DNA of 64,000 nucleotides from Persicaria tinctoria (Eukaryota; Streptophyta; Magnoliopsida; Caryophyllales; Polygonaceae), in the NCBI GenBank assembly GCA_037127255.1, contig JBANSL010000002.1, forward strand, positions 11,576,001 through 11,640,000, in the 5' to 3' direction. Position numbers and translations under genes: made by a program. Below are positions 24,101 to 35,800 of the stretch, in pieces; the first letter of the stretch is position 1; the number at the start of each line of letters is the position of its first letter. A model generated the notes under the pieces. The model was not told where the DNA came from. It saw only the letters and a program-made list of their open reading frames with translations, and did not search any database.

Positions 24101-25306
24101 GATTATATTTTGGGGGGGGGGGGGGGAAGTGGTGGAAAGAAAAACTCCAAGAGGTTCTTCCTATTGATATAGTGAATGAGATCCAAGACATATCTTCATG
24201 CCTCCACTCTGCAAGACCGCTTATACTGGTGGCCAGATAGAGAAGGCTGGTTTACTACTGTAAGTGCATATAAATTGATAACAGCTCAGTCAACATCACT
24301 CCCGGACAGTAATGCCTGGATATGGAAGAGTAATATCCCCCCGAAAGTCATAAACTTTCTTTGGAAAATAGCTCAGGACGGGCTCCCAACTGCTACTAGG
24401 CTGTCCAATAGGGGTACGTCTGTCCCTTCCACCTGCTCTCTGTGTAATGCGGCACCAGAGGATGAGGTCCATTTGTTTCTGAAATGTCCCTTTATCCAAG
24501 CGATCCACCAACTTCCGTCCCAAGTCCAATCAAATACTGCCTGCTTGATTGCACAGTCCCGGGATATTAAGCCCATTATATCTCTTCTAGGGAGGAGCCT
24601 AAATTCTTCTGCTCTGACCAACCTCACTTTTTCGTGGTGGACGACGTGGTATATTAGGAACCAACATCTTTTTCAACAGGCTGCAATCCCGCAAAAAGAT
24701 AAAGTCTTACGACTAATCAAATCTCATATAGATAACTGGAATAAAACATCTGCAGCTGAGGCTGACTTCGAGGAGGACTTTCGCCCTCCTCGTCGGTACC
24801 CTCCTAGAAAAAGTAAAAAACAAAAAACAATTTCCTGGAGCAAGCCTCCCCGGGGCACGTACAAACTCAATTTCGACGGATCAACCCTTTCTAATGGCGA
24901 CAGCTCTGCTGGTGCCATCATTAGGGATTGGGTAGGCCACCCAATTTCTATACACCACCAATAGTTGGGCAAACAAACATCACTTACAGCGGAAGCATTA
25001 GCTCTTAAAATAGGAATCCAACAAGTGCGGCAACTCAATATAGAAAAGATCCAAATTGAAGAAGATAGCAAGATAATCTTTGACCACTTAAATAGAAAAT
25101 CTAACTGCCCTTGGGAGATCGAACTAATACTTTCGGATGCTCAAGTCTTGTTATCGACTGTGGAAGAAGTAGATTTCTTTCATATTCCTCGTATGGGCAA
25201 TAGAGTGGCGGATAAGGTTGCACACCTTAGCCACTCTGCCCGAAGAGTCGATATTAAAAATGACACAGGTCTTCTTGACCTCATCCGCAAGGATGCTGCC
25301 GGGTAG
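21169..25306 (+). pseudogene. LINE ORF2: endonuclease, reverse transcriptase, zf-RVT, RNase H (broken)
   Basis: The apurinic-type endonuclease spans about 21,169-21,920 (motifs CFWNCRGIG, ETKTE, GDFNEIL, SDHCPIS). The reverse transcriptase spans 22,284-23,336 (PGLDGFTAEFYKKYW, YRPISLCSNVYKIISKIL, AFVSDRAIQDNVLIAHEI, LDMEKAYDRVDW, GLRQGDPLSPFLF). The zinc-binding linker region is at about 24,330-24,510 (CSLCN..EDEVHLFLKCP), and the RNase H at 24,840-25,250 (LNFDGS, AEALALK, IEEDSK, RVADKVAH). It is disabled several times: frameshifts near 21,920 and 22,050-22,290, an in-frame TAA at 23,334, a frameshift near 23,770, a 12-14 base G run at about 24,113, and TAG at 24,962. The catalytic F/YADD box reads FVND, so the first catalytic Asp is Asn. 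Confidence 0.93.
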
Positions 25307-25334
25307 GGCCAGCCCACCCGAATTTTGTCCTGAT

Positions 25335-25336
<2 letters not shown>

Positions 25337-25412
<76 letters not shown>
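25337..25412. repeat. (TA)n tail of the LINE
   Basis: About 37 TA units directly follow the LINE 3' end and run into the right copy of the target duplication. Confidence 0.92.
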
Positions 25413-25416
<4 letters not shown>

Positions 25417-25423
25417 TTTATGT

Positions 25424-26034
25424 GAGTAGTGGGGTAGTGCACTAGTGCACATGAGGAGAGTAGTCGGTGTTATGACCCGTGCTCCAGCTCCGTGTGAGCT
25501 AGTGGTGATGACGATGATTGTCCAGGAAATGAATAGAGGGAGATGAGAGATAGACAGACGAGGTGAGATGAGAGAATAGAGAGACAAAGATAGGAGGAAA
25601 GTTCAGTTGATTAATCGACGCCCAATTCGGTTACAGATTCCCCTATTTATACATCTCCTATGCAAGGGCATAACAGTCGGGTTTGATGATTACAACAATG
25701 GAGTGGTTAGTGAGATAGTAATGTGGATAATGACATGAACTAATTAATTTACACCCCAATGCAAAGACATTTTATTGGTTCATTTAGTGATAAAAAGTAA
25801 GTAGTTAACGTCAAATGTCATAATTAATGTAGACCGACCGACCCTAAGATATATGTACATTGTTTGCTGATTAATTAGACTTCAACAATGTATGTATGCA
25901 TGTATGTATACTGCTCGATGCTAAAATTAAGAGTAGGTGAGTGGATAGCTGAAGCTGATAGATTATGTGTTAAATATATGTTAAGCTGATAGATTATGTG
26001 TTAAATATATGTTAAGCTGACAGATTATGTGTTA
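25424..26034. other. Intergenic sequence with TATA-like box and a 31-bp triplicate
   Basis: Joined to 18,572, this is the sequence into which the LINE inserted. On the minus strand TATAAATAGGGGA (near 25,645-25,657) is a good TATA box match followed by pyrimidine-rich sequence, perhaps a promoter or part of an old LTR, but no gene follows. A unit GTTAAGCTGATAGATTATGT is repeated three times with 31-bp period at about 25,945-26,035. Confidence 0.5.
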
Positions 26035-26370
26035 AACCGGTTTTACCGCGGTTCCGTTTGCATTGTTTACCACGGTTCTGAACCGTAGTAAAAATGGCCG
26101 TGGTAAATTTGTTTACCACACCGCCTACAACCGTGGTAATTGTGACAACCCGTGGTAAACACGTTGGAGGTACTAGGCAATTAAACCGTGGTAAAGATGA
26201 TCCACCCGTAGTAAACATGTATATGGTAATCTTGTTTTACCCGTGGTAATCTTGATGACCCGTGGTAAAATTACATTACGAAAAAGTGTCAAGAACCGTA
26301 GTAATCTGTACACCCGTGGTAAAACTGTTTCGTGGTAAAACTTTGCACCCGTGGTAAAATCGTTACATGT
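26035..26370. repeat. Left array of CCGTGGTAAA motifs
   Basis: About fifteen copies of CCGTGGTAAA, CCGTAGTAAA or the inverse TTTACCACGG occur at intervals of 10-30 bp. These look like subterminal binding sites for a transposon-encoded protein. That role is inferred from CACTA elements generally. Confidence 0.8.
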
Positions 26371-26658
26371 AATTTTTTTTTTGAGAATTTACTACGCATT
26401 TCGATTGAATATATAATTTTGCCGGCACCCAAATTATATTCAAATTGGTAAAATACTATAATATTTAGATTAAATATATGCATATATAATAAAAAATGGT
26501 TGAACACATAAATTCAAATAATGTATATATATATAATCAAGTCGATAAAATTTGATTAACATAAACCAACCAACATTACTCGTCCTAACACGTCATTCGT
26601 ACCAACCTACATTACCCGTCCTAACACGTCATTCGTACATTGCACTAAGATAGTACAT

Positions 26659-28440
26659 CTAGCTATAGATGAAGTTTTGCACAAAAGCTGCCCACTGATC
26701 TCGAATTTCATCTATCATAGCTTGTGTATAATGAGGTATCGCCTGAACGGATGGTGGAGAGAGCTACAGAGTAAATAATAAGCTAATTTAGAAATCAACT
26801 TTATAAGCACATCCCACAAAAATATATGATAAGAAAAATGCACTATAGTATCCAAATCCTTGATTTCTTATGTAATTGACATATACGTACTATTCCTAAT
26901 TCAATAACATTTCAGGTTGATCACACAACTAGAAGAGAGGAAAACTCGATAAGTATATTTACATTTACCTTTCCGAGAGCAAACTCTTTATTGACGATCT
27001 CCCATATGAATCGAAGAACATAATATCCACAATCAACACCATTTGTTTGAGACGGACACTACAAACAAGGCAAAATAACAAACCCATGTATGGACATTAT
27101 TAGTAAATGAAGGCAGCAGATTGGTCGATGGTCCTTGTGGCAACAAAGTTAGTAAATTGCAACATGATACGACAGTACAAAAGGAGAAGAAAAGATGCAA
27201 CAATCAAGAACTAATCAACAAGAGAGGCAATGATAGCAAAAATAAGCAAAAAATTCAGCAACAAGGAGTGCACCGGCAACAAAGACAACAACGCAGCACA
27301 TATCTTCACAAAATTCAGCTGCGCAGCACAGAACAATGATAGCAATAAGGACAGAATTAATTCAGCAACACGGAATGCAGAGGCAATGACATAAACGCAA
27401 CACAAATCTTCATCGAAGACAGCTGTATATTACAGATCAATGATAGTAGATGCGCAATGGCATCACCTTCACAACAAAGATAGAAAAAGTCCTCTAATTT
27501 TTTTTGACATAAAAAAGATCAATGGCAAGCCTAAGGTTGAAGAGATGAATGCCTTAAGGAACGCAGCAGCAGATGCACAACAGAGATCTTCAAACATTCT
27601 ACTACAACTCATGGAAACAAGAACAAGGGTTCACCATGAAGAAGGTTTATGAACAATTGTTAGAAAATGAAGACATAAATTACATATTTATGTATTATTA
27701 ACTATAATCATTTAACTAACCTTTACTATAAGCCACTTTGTTTTTGAGTTGGATCTGTTTAGTTTCTTCTCTGCAATCCAAATTCTCAACGACCTATTCA
27801 AAGTAAAGGTAATGTATTATCATCATCATCATGATGTCATACATAAATAGTAAAATGTAATAAATTAGTAAATAGCTAGCTTACATGTCAACTACATGCT
27901 TGATGTTCTCTCTTATTACTTTCTCTCCGAGGCTTTCAAGCGAGTCAAACCAAAATATTGTTTGTGCATAAGGATAAATAACACAAAGCATCCAATGCCT
28001 CCTATAAATATATTGCATTGAAATATAAGAGTACACAAAATTGAAACAAGCATATTAATCATTAATATTTCAAGTAAAAGAAAAAGATATATTAAGGCTT
28101 ACCCGGCGTAATAAGGAGCGAAAAACATTTGGTTTTTCAAAGCTTCTCCCATTGCATCAGCAATATATCTCGCCCGCATGTTTGCTCGCTCTTCTTTGAG
28201 CATCATAGGGCGCTCTTTGGATTGATCTGTGCGCTCTTTGGATTGATGTTTAAATTCAATTGGAATTTCAGCAATTCTATGTGGGCATAAGAATCCAAAT
28301 CTATTTAGCATATTCTTTTCCTGCAAATATGCATTCAAATACCTACCACATGGATGATTTATGGCTTGATCTATAAATTCATTGACCCCTTTCTTATATT
28401 CTTTGGTCAACCGATTTGCAACCATCCATTTTCTAGCCAT
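26659..28440 (-). CDS. Ulp1-like C48 cysteine protease of CACTA type, five exons, intact
   Basis: Exons on the minus strand are 28440-28103, 28001-27885, 27793-27721, 27058-26969 and 26763-26659; all introns are GT..AG and all junctions keep frame, giving 240 residues ending at TAG. The N-terminus (MARKWMVANRLTKEY, KKGVNEFIDQAI) resembles the transposase-associated domain of CACTA proteins. FGFLCPHRIAEI leads into the protease core. The catalytic His is in FFAPYYAGRHWMLCVIYP, the Asp in FWFDSLES, the Gln in CPSQTNG, and the Cys in VDCGYYVLRFIWEI. The end is YTQAMIDEIRDQWAAFV. Ulp1-type domains cleave SUMO-like modifiers; in CACTA elements their role is unclear. The start is the ATG before the conserved RKWM; an earlier upstream exon cannot be excluded. 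The protein is short for the family, with a fused or shortened N-terminal part. Confidence 0.82.
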
Positions 28441-29330
28441 GATAATGAATCGATTTCCTATGCACAACACACATAAGACATAACTATCACTAACCAATCC
28501 TGAATGCATGACTAGTATCAACTAACTACTTTCTTAAAATCGAAACAAATGAACTTTTAGATAAATGATAAAATATAGACAATTAGGACATACCAACAAG
28601 GAGCTATGTGAAAAGTATTAGACCAAAGAGCAATGATGGTAGAAGAGCAACCGAGGAAGACGAGCAGGTTTTGGTCAGAAGAAACGTCACCAAAGTTTGA
28701 AATAAACTTCGAACCTAAAAGAAAAATATGAGCAAAAAAATTATAAGAGAAAATGACAATTACTTAGAATGTGAAAAATAAATCTCTTTAATTACCTACA
28801 AGGGGATTATTATTAATGTGGTCAAAATTCAAGCATGGGTTAGCAGATGGTCCTTGTGACAAAAACTTGGTAAAGTGCAACATTATATGATAACACAAAA
28901 ATAAAATAAAAGATGCAACAACCAAAAACCCATCATCAAGAGAGCCAATGAAAGCAAAAAAAGAAAAAAAAACTCAGTAACAAAGAGTGCAGTAGCTACA
29001 AAGACAGAAACGTATCACATATCTTCAAAAAATGCAGCACATATCTTCTCAAAACACGGTTGTACAGCACAGATCAATGACAGCCATAAAGAACAAAAAA
29101 ATTCAGCAACAATGAATGCAGTGACAATAACATAAACGCATCACAAATATTAAAAAATCAGCAATATGAATGCAACAGCAACACAGATATAAACGCAGCA
29201 CATATCTTCATGAAACGCAGCTGTGCAGATTCAACAATGACAAAAGTTTGGAACAGAGATTTATTTCTGTAATAACAGAAAAAATTCAACAACTGACATA
29301 AATCTCTTTCTTTCAAAACATATCAGTTTT
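27110..29330. repeat. Direct duplication of a segment of about 350-450 bp inside the CACTA-like element
   Basis: 27,110-27,450 and 28,840-29,330 share, in the same order, GATGGTCCTTGTGRCAA, AAGATGCAACAAYCAA, ATCAAGAGAG, CAGCAACAA.GAGTGCA and GCAGCACATATCTTC. The first copy lies in the fourth intron of the protease gene, the second upstream of its start. Within each copy CAGCAACA..GAATGCA.. recurs at shorter spacing. Confidence 0.75.
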
Positions 29331-30002
29331 TTGTTCCTAAAGATACAATAGATCTGAATAGGTAAATAAATAGATAGTCGACTTTATATACGTCAGAAAT
29401 ACGTATTATATAAATATATGTAATATTTAACTAGAAGCCAAAGGTGTTTAATTTTAACCACTAAATACTCTTACTTTACCCAGCCCACTAAGATTTGCCT
29501 AGCCCATGCTAACTCACTGACTATATAAGCCTACCCAATCAAACATCTACTAGCCTACTATCATTTCCATTCCAAATCCTACTAAACGAAAAACCAATAC
29601 CCACGCCCCAATCTAACAGTGTGAATCTTCAACGTGTGACCGCACTAGTAAAACACCAGTAAACATACCCAGTGACAGCAACATCTCCAACAACAGTGCT
29701 TTACTCAACACCTAACGGAATAGCATCAGCCCGGCTTGTAATCAGCATCACTCGAGTGATCCCTGCACTCCTCATCAACATAAAATCTCTTTCCTCGTAC
29801 TCCTCCTGACTCGAGTGATCCCCGAACTCCTCATCTAAAGATATATTAGATGCTAAGCTCTAACTGACATAAATTCAGCCACATAAAATCTGTTTCTTCA
29901 CTATTGTGGGTTCCTTTTTCTCATCTTTTTCGTGGTTTCCTATTGCAATTGTGGAGATGTCAATCTATTTGCTAATATAATCTCTAAAAAGTGCTCCCAA
30001 GG

Positions 30003-32873
30003 TGTAAAGGCTCGGATTTTTAAATCCTAATTTTTGCGGAAAAAAAAAAAAAATAAAGAGAGAATTAAAAATGAAATTAAATCGGAATATAAAATTTGGC
30101 AAATAATTTCCGTCCTTTCACCTCAAAAACTCAAAATAATTATCGGATGGCAATATCCGTCGACTTTAAAAAAATCTAATCGATCGAGAGAGCGAGAGTC
30201 GGAAAAACTAACGTTTGAGGACTAATTGCGGGATTCAAAATTTGCGTATTTGGAATTTATTTCCGGGTATTGTTTTAACCAATTTCACACCCTAACCTCA
30301 CCCACTCCCTCCTACCTTACCCTGCAACCCGAACCCATCCCCTGCCTACTTCACCCCGTCACTTTCACTTGGTCACCATCACTGTCGTCATCGTTCTTCA
30401 CCATCACCTTAACTGATTCCCTCCCTCACTCTCCCGCTCCCATCGGTTCACCAACCCCGCTCCATTTTCATTCATCGTCACCCTCACTCACAAGCATCAT
30501 CGCCATCACCGTCTCTTGCTCACCATCTCCATCACTTCTTCACTCATCACCTTAATCGCCCTCCATCGATCACCATCGGCGCCAGCAGAAGCACCTCATC
30601 ATCGCGAAGCCGAAGTCCGACGAAGCTAGCGATCCGTTGAGAGCTCACAGCACCACCACCGAAGCTCTTCCTCCCATGTTCGATCGCGAGCCATGTTCCG
30701 GTAAGCGATTCTATTCCGTCTTCGATCGAAGCCACTCCCGGACTTCACCATCACGCTCATCCATGTCCCACGCAGGTCCGACGATCCATCGGGAGCCTCC
30801 GACGACGCTCAGAACTCCGATCGAGAGCTCCGAAGTCGCGAAATTTCTCGGTGAGCTCTCTAGCCTTCTTTTCTCTCTCATTCGATGTCTTGAATTGTTT
30901 CGATGTTTGGGCTAATTGGGGGTGAGCGAGAGCTGAGTGTGGGGAGTCGAGCGAGCTCGAGAGCTCCGACAGCTCGAGGGCGTAGGCGAGAGCGTGAGCG
31001 AGCAGCAACTGTGCGTGAGCGAGCGGCCTGAGGAGAGGCAAACGCGGGCATGAGAGCGCCGCGAGGGCGTGAGCGGGTGCGAGAGTGTTGGCTGCGAGCG
31101 TGAGCCGGTCCGGCGAGCGGGGAGGCAGGAGAATCTCGAGGGCGGGATCCGGGATGGATGAACGGCGTCGATCGGCGTGGTTCAGGCGAGGGCAGCTCAT
31201 TTCGAAATTGGAGGAAGAAGATGGATCAAGCGGGGCCCCTGCCCAGTCAGCATACGTGGCCCCACTCCTTCGTTTCATTATTTTGTTTAACCGGTTGAGA
31301 TTTATGCGGGTTCGGTTCGGTTTGGGTTAAAAGCGTTGGTTCGGTTTGGGTTTATTTGTTATTTATTTATTTATTAGATTTATTAATTAATAGTTTAACC
31401 GATTTCCGATAATTGATTATTTAGAAATCGATTTGTGTGTCGGTATTTAAAAGGGGTCGGTTTTAAAGTATATAAATTGAATTATTTAGTAACGGTTGAA
31501 AATTATTTAAGTCCCTAGAAGAATGATTTTAAATTAAAGTAAAGTATGTCGGGATTATTTAAATGGATTTTTGGAAGTATTTTTAAAGATTAAATATTTT
31601 ATGAATTAGAAATGGCTAAATATAATTTTGAAGTAATTGTTTTAAATAACAACTTGACTAGCTAGTGAGATTATATGGATTGCAGTATGATTGAGCGAGT
31701 AATGGAAATGACAATGGAATAAGATGATATAAGATGTTGCCATAAGTTGAGATAAAGAATGTTGATGATGCTATGATTAATGGATTGGTGGGCATGTTAT
31801 GTAGTGGTAAATGGATCCCGTTTTGTGCAGTTTACTTATGCATATTTATTAATAATTGCTAGGTGATCTGTAACTTGCTTGCTTATACCTTGCTGCTTTT
31901 CGTCTTGCTGATCTGCTACTCCAGGTAAGTTCTTTGAACTTACTCATGATGGGCGCTCTATGCACTGGGTGTTATATAGTAGGCTAGTGTCCATGCACCA
32001 TACGACTTAGAATCATGCTTAGGAGCTAAAATGAAAATCATATGATTGCTATATGTCCTTGCAAGAGAACGGCCGTTATCTGTGATAGTCCTAGAGTCTT
32101 TGCTAGGGTCATAGGGTAGCCCAGCCTCATCGGGTACCCTGGGTCAATCGAGTCTATATGAGCATGATATGATAGCCCAACACCATCGGGCAAGCGATGA
32201 TATGATATGATATGATATGATGATGCCGTGGGTTGTGCACCACCACGAGGAATTTGCTATGCTATAGCACCGAACTGGCCAGTGTCCGCCCTATCGGAAG
32301 GGGGGTGGAGGTACGAGAGGGACATGCCACTTGGCATTCTGTGTGGATCCATTTATCGCTTTCTGCATTATATTAAACTGTCAATATATATACGTGATTT
32401 AATTTACGCATGGCATTACGCATTTCATCTTAAGAGTAGGATGCTTATTATATGCCTCTCAGAGTGTGTTTACATACGCGCATGAGTGACCTGATGATTG
32501 ACCCAGATCCCCCTCATTTTTTTTAGATTCAGGTAATCACTAGCCGTTATCGTTGCTTATGTGGATGCTTGGCGGGTTCAGACTTTTGGCGTTAGATCGA
32601 GAGGTTGAGAGACCACCACACTTCCTCTCTTTTAATACTCCCTTTCGGATGGTATTTAAACTCAACCCTATTTTTGCTTTCGCTCGATTTCACGATTAGA
32701 CTAAGGCAGGTATTTGATCTCCAATGGATCCGCGATCTTTAAGGGTTCGAAATCCCTTCTTTTAGTACAAATATTTTGTTTTAAAACTCAACCCGTACCT
32801 GAATTGCAAGATCCGAACAAGGGGTTTTATCCCTTGAAACGTAACCCGGAAATCATAATTCCGGGCCGTTACA
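30003..32873 (+). repeat. 5' LTR (2,871 bp)
   Basis: Direct repeat of 38,369-41,238. It contains a poly(A) run of 14 at 30,040, a GC-rich region with GAGCGTGAGCGAG-type repeats (30,920-31,200), and a short GATAT repeat at about 32,196-32,222. Open frames here recur identically in the other LTR and resemble no protein I know. Confidence 0.95.
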
Positions 32874-32877
32874 AAGA

Positions 32878-32890
32878 TGGTATCAGAGCC
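32878..32890 (+). promoter_or_regulatory. Primer binding site, tRNA-iMet
   Basis: TGGTATCAGAGCC begins four bases after the 5' LTR. It is the standard complement of the 3' end of plant initiator methionine tRNA used by many plant LTR retrotransposons. Confidence 0.93.
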
Positions 32891-35800
32891 CAGGTTGTGC
32901 AATTCGGGTACACAAGGGTCGAGTGTGTGTTTTGAAAACCGCCCACGAGTTTCAAGGACTTTTTGAAAAGGATTTAAAGGGGCAAAATGAATTTAAGGTG
33001 CTTAACTAAAATTGAACTAAGTAATGAACTCGAGTTGTAATAAAAAAGGAGAATCGACGAAACGGGGACACGATTGGGTAGTAAAGGCGCTAGACCCCCC
33101 CTATTGGGTGTAGTTTGGAACGGTAGGCAAAATATTAGCTTGCTCTTTACAGAGGGTCCGGAAGACTCCAAGGAATTTGCACCAAGGTGGTTGGAGTGGC
33201 AAGTTAGGTAGGATCGCGAGGTTTTTGCCCCTCCGGTCAGTCGCTCCTCGAAGAGTGACATTAGATAGCTTTATGTGCTTTATATATTGAGACTGAGTAC
33301 GATCTCCCTCGAAGGAGGTCATTATAATTGTCATTGACTAATTCTATGCTGAGTGCTTGATATGCTAAAGTCTGATTGGTATGCCTAACAATTAAATGTG
33401 TATCGACTGATCTGTACAAACGGGATAGTGGGAGTACCCTTAATTCTATGTGGTCAACCCAGCTTGTGTGAAATAGCCCTTCCACTATGTTTGTTAACCC
33501 TTTGACGGTTCTATCGAGTCTTTCTCCCGGATGTCAGTATCTTTCATGGGAATCGGGTAGGTAAACACATTGCGTCAGAAACTCATGTATGTATATGGAG
33601 GTTGTCTGAGTGAGTATTGAAAGATAGTTCTTGATGTCATTTTGAGTCAAAAGTAAGGTGTTTCCGGGGTTGTCTTCCTTGATTCTTATGATGATCAACC
33701 GAGGTTTTCTTGCCACAAAGAGTCATACGTACCAAGGTCCCACGAGAAATAGGGGTGATGAGTCAGTTCGGGAAGGTCAATGGTTGCCCTTAGGGATTTC
33801 TGTCCGGTTGTAATGGTGACTCTCTCTGAACTGCATGGCATGATTTTGTAACCTCCTGCATGTATCTTGCAAAATGCTTATTTGTAAAATGTTGCTCATG
33901 TTATTACATCTGTGATTAGTTACATTGATCAAGTCTTGTGTTATGTCTCACTCTCTATCGTGATTACGTTGCCATAGCATGCCTACTTGACTTATTGTAT
34001 TAGTTGTACTAATGATTGATTGGAAGCGTATAAACCACATGATATAAACCTACATGATAATTGTTTTCTCCTGGGTTAGGTCCATGATAGTGTGATAAAC
34101 TCTTCTTCGTATGAATGCCTGTAAATGATATCTTTAGCATACTAGTGGATGACGCCTTGATGCTTATTACTTGTTTTATGACAAGAATCTACAACATTGC
34201 CCATCTATTTTGTATTCATCAGATTAATGATTGTTGGTTGTTTGCACTTGATATTGTTGTGTGATTAGTTGCGTTGGATGGGGAATATGTGGTATAATTG
34301 AGTCTTGATGAATGCATGCTTTAATTTTTTTATGACCTCATGATGGCCATTGTGCGAGTCCAAGTTACACATGTTACGTGTCTATCCTCCCAGCATGCCC
34401 TACTCGGTATGTTGCACCGTCATACTACTGCATGAATGTAAATGTCATGTGTTAGGAAGCCGCATGATTAATGTTCTCCCTGTAAATAGGTTCATGATAG
34501 TGTGATCGTTCAGTTCTTGTATCATGATAGGGTGACTTCCATACTTGATGATTATGTGTTATAACTTGATGTCAACATGCCGTATATGACACGTAATTTC
34601 CAGTACATGTTAAGATGATGATCCTAAATGTAAATTCGTGGTTGTATGACATTTTGTACCCATGCTTTCCCCATTGCTTAGGTTCCGTGTTGCACCTTGC
34701 TTCCTGTCCTGATTATATGTCGCCTTCGCATGTCTAATTGACCTGTTGTATTGGTCGTACTAACGGCTGATTTGAAGCATGAATTGCATGATAAATGTAT
34801 GTATATAGTTATTGTCTTCCCCTAGATTAGGCCCATGATAGTGTGCTACATTTCCCTTGTATGAATGTCGTAAGATAATTTTCCCTGCATGATTAGTCGA
34901 TGTTACCCGTGGTTTGTTGACTAAATTAGTAGTTCAATTGTGATCATGCTATTTAACGTGATGTCTTGGTAAATGCATGCCTTATTAAAATGGTTGTTGA
35001 GTTGGAATACATACCTTGTATGCTTGTCATATTGCCAGTTGCGTAGGTTTGCATTATGCATTGCTATATTCCCCTCATGCTTCTATATCGACGGATTATG
35101 TTCATAGGATTTCTTGCACATCGATGTGTTGGTCATTCAAGCGCATGTATGTATCGAATGTCATGTTAAGTCTTTAGTATCATGTAGGACCATTGGTTGT
35201 GACTTGTGCGAATTTATACCTTGCTTGCATTATTGTTGATTCCCTCTCGAGTTGGGTCTCTCATAGTGTGATCCTTCCCTCTTTCTATCACCTTGAAATA
35301 TCTTACTCATGCAAATTAGATTGATGTTGAATTCGATGATCAGTTGCTTTATATGATGGTTTATCCTAGCATGCCTACATGTTATCGCTCGGGAGTGTTT
35401 CCCCTATTACCTTATGAATTCCTCTAGTGCTGGCATAGATGTATGACTTGGCACCTCGCATGATCACACACCACGTTATATCATTTCGCATATGCATGAC
35501 GCGTGAATGTTAGAATAAATTTAGTCGAGTTACCTTGATTGTGGTCATGATTCGTTATGTGCTAGTAGTATCATGTAGGGCTTATGATTTCCAATATGAC
35601 TCGCTAAATGATTACATCTTTTACCTATTCTATGATATGATAACTATTGTACCCTTATATGTGCCCTATGATGATTCGTTCCTAGCATGATTATAATCTA
35701 TTGCACATGATGTCCATCTTGTTACTTTTGATGATGCCTCATGTTTCGTGAACATCCTGTTGAACCCCTTTTAATGACTCTTGACTATGCTTGTATCACA

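Larger units (their letters stand above)
18590..25406 (+). mobile_element. Full-length, decayed L1-type LINE with target duplication and (TA)n tail
   Basis: The 17-bp sequence TATATATGGCTTTATGT lies at 18,573-18,589 and again at about 25,407-25,423, framing a 6.8-kb LINE. From 5' to 3': GC-rich leader (18,600-19,250), a 1.9-kb region without recognised domains, then ORF2 with endonuclease, reverse transcriptase, a zinc-binding linker region and RNase H (21,169-25,306). The 3' end after RNase H is very short and passes into AAAATATATA..., so the tail is a TA microsatellite rather than poly(A). No ORF1 of the DUF4283/CCHC kind (seen in the LINE at 46-51.6 kb) is recognisable. A phrase close to CCCCCGATTTTCGGGCCTTG recurs at about 19,365, 19,420 and 19,905 in the leader. 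Confidence 0.9.

Noticed and set aside
25437..25453. Palindrome GTGCACTAGTGCAC as a CACTA terminus
   Set aside because: No CACTAC-type extension, no inverted partner found near 42.4 kb, and it lies some 600 bp outside the motif array.
30226..31330. Open frames of 62-173 codons in the LTR, occurring twice with identical products (also at 38,591-39,695)
   Set aside because: They recur only because the LTR is duplicated, overlap on both strands, and resemble no retroelement or plant protein.
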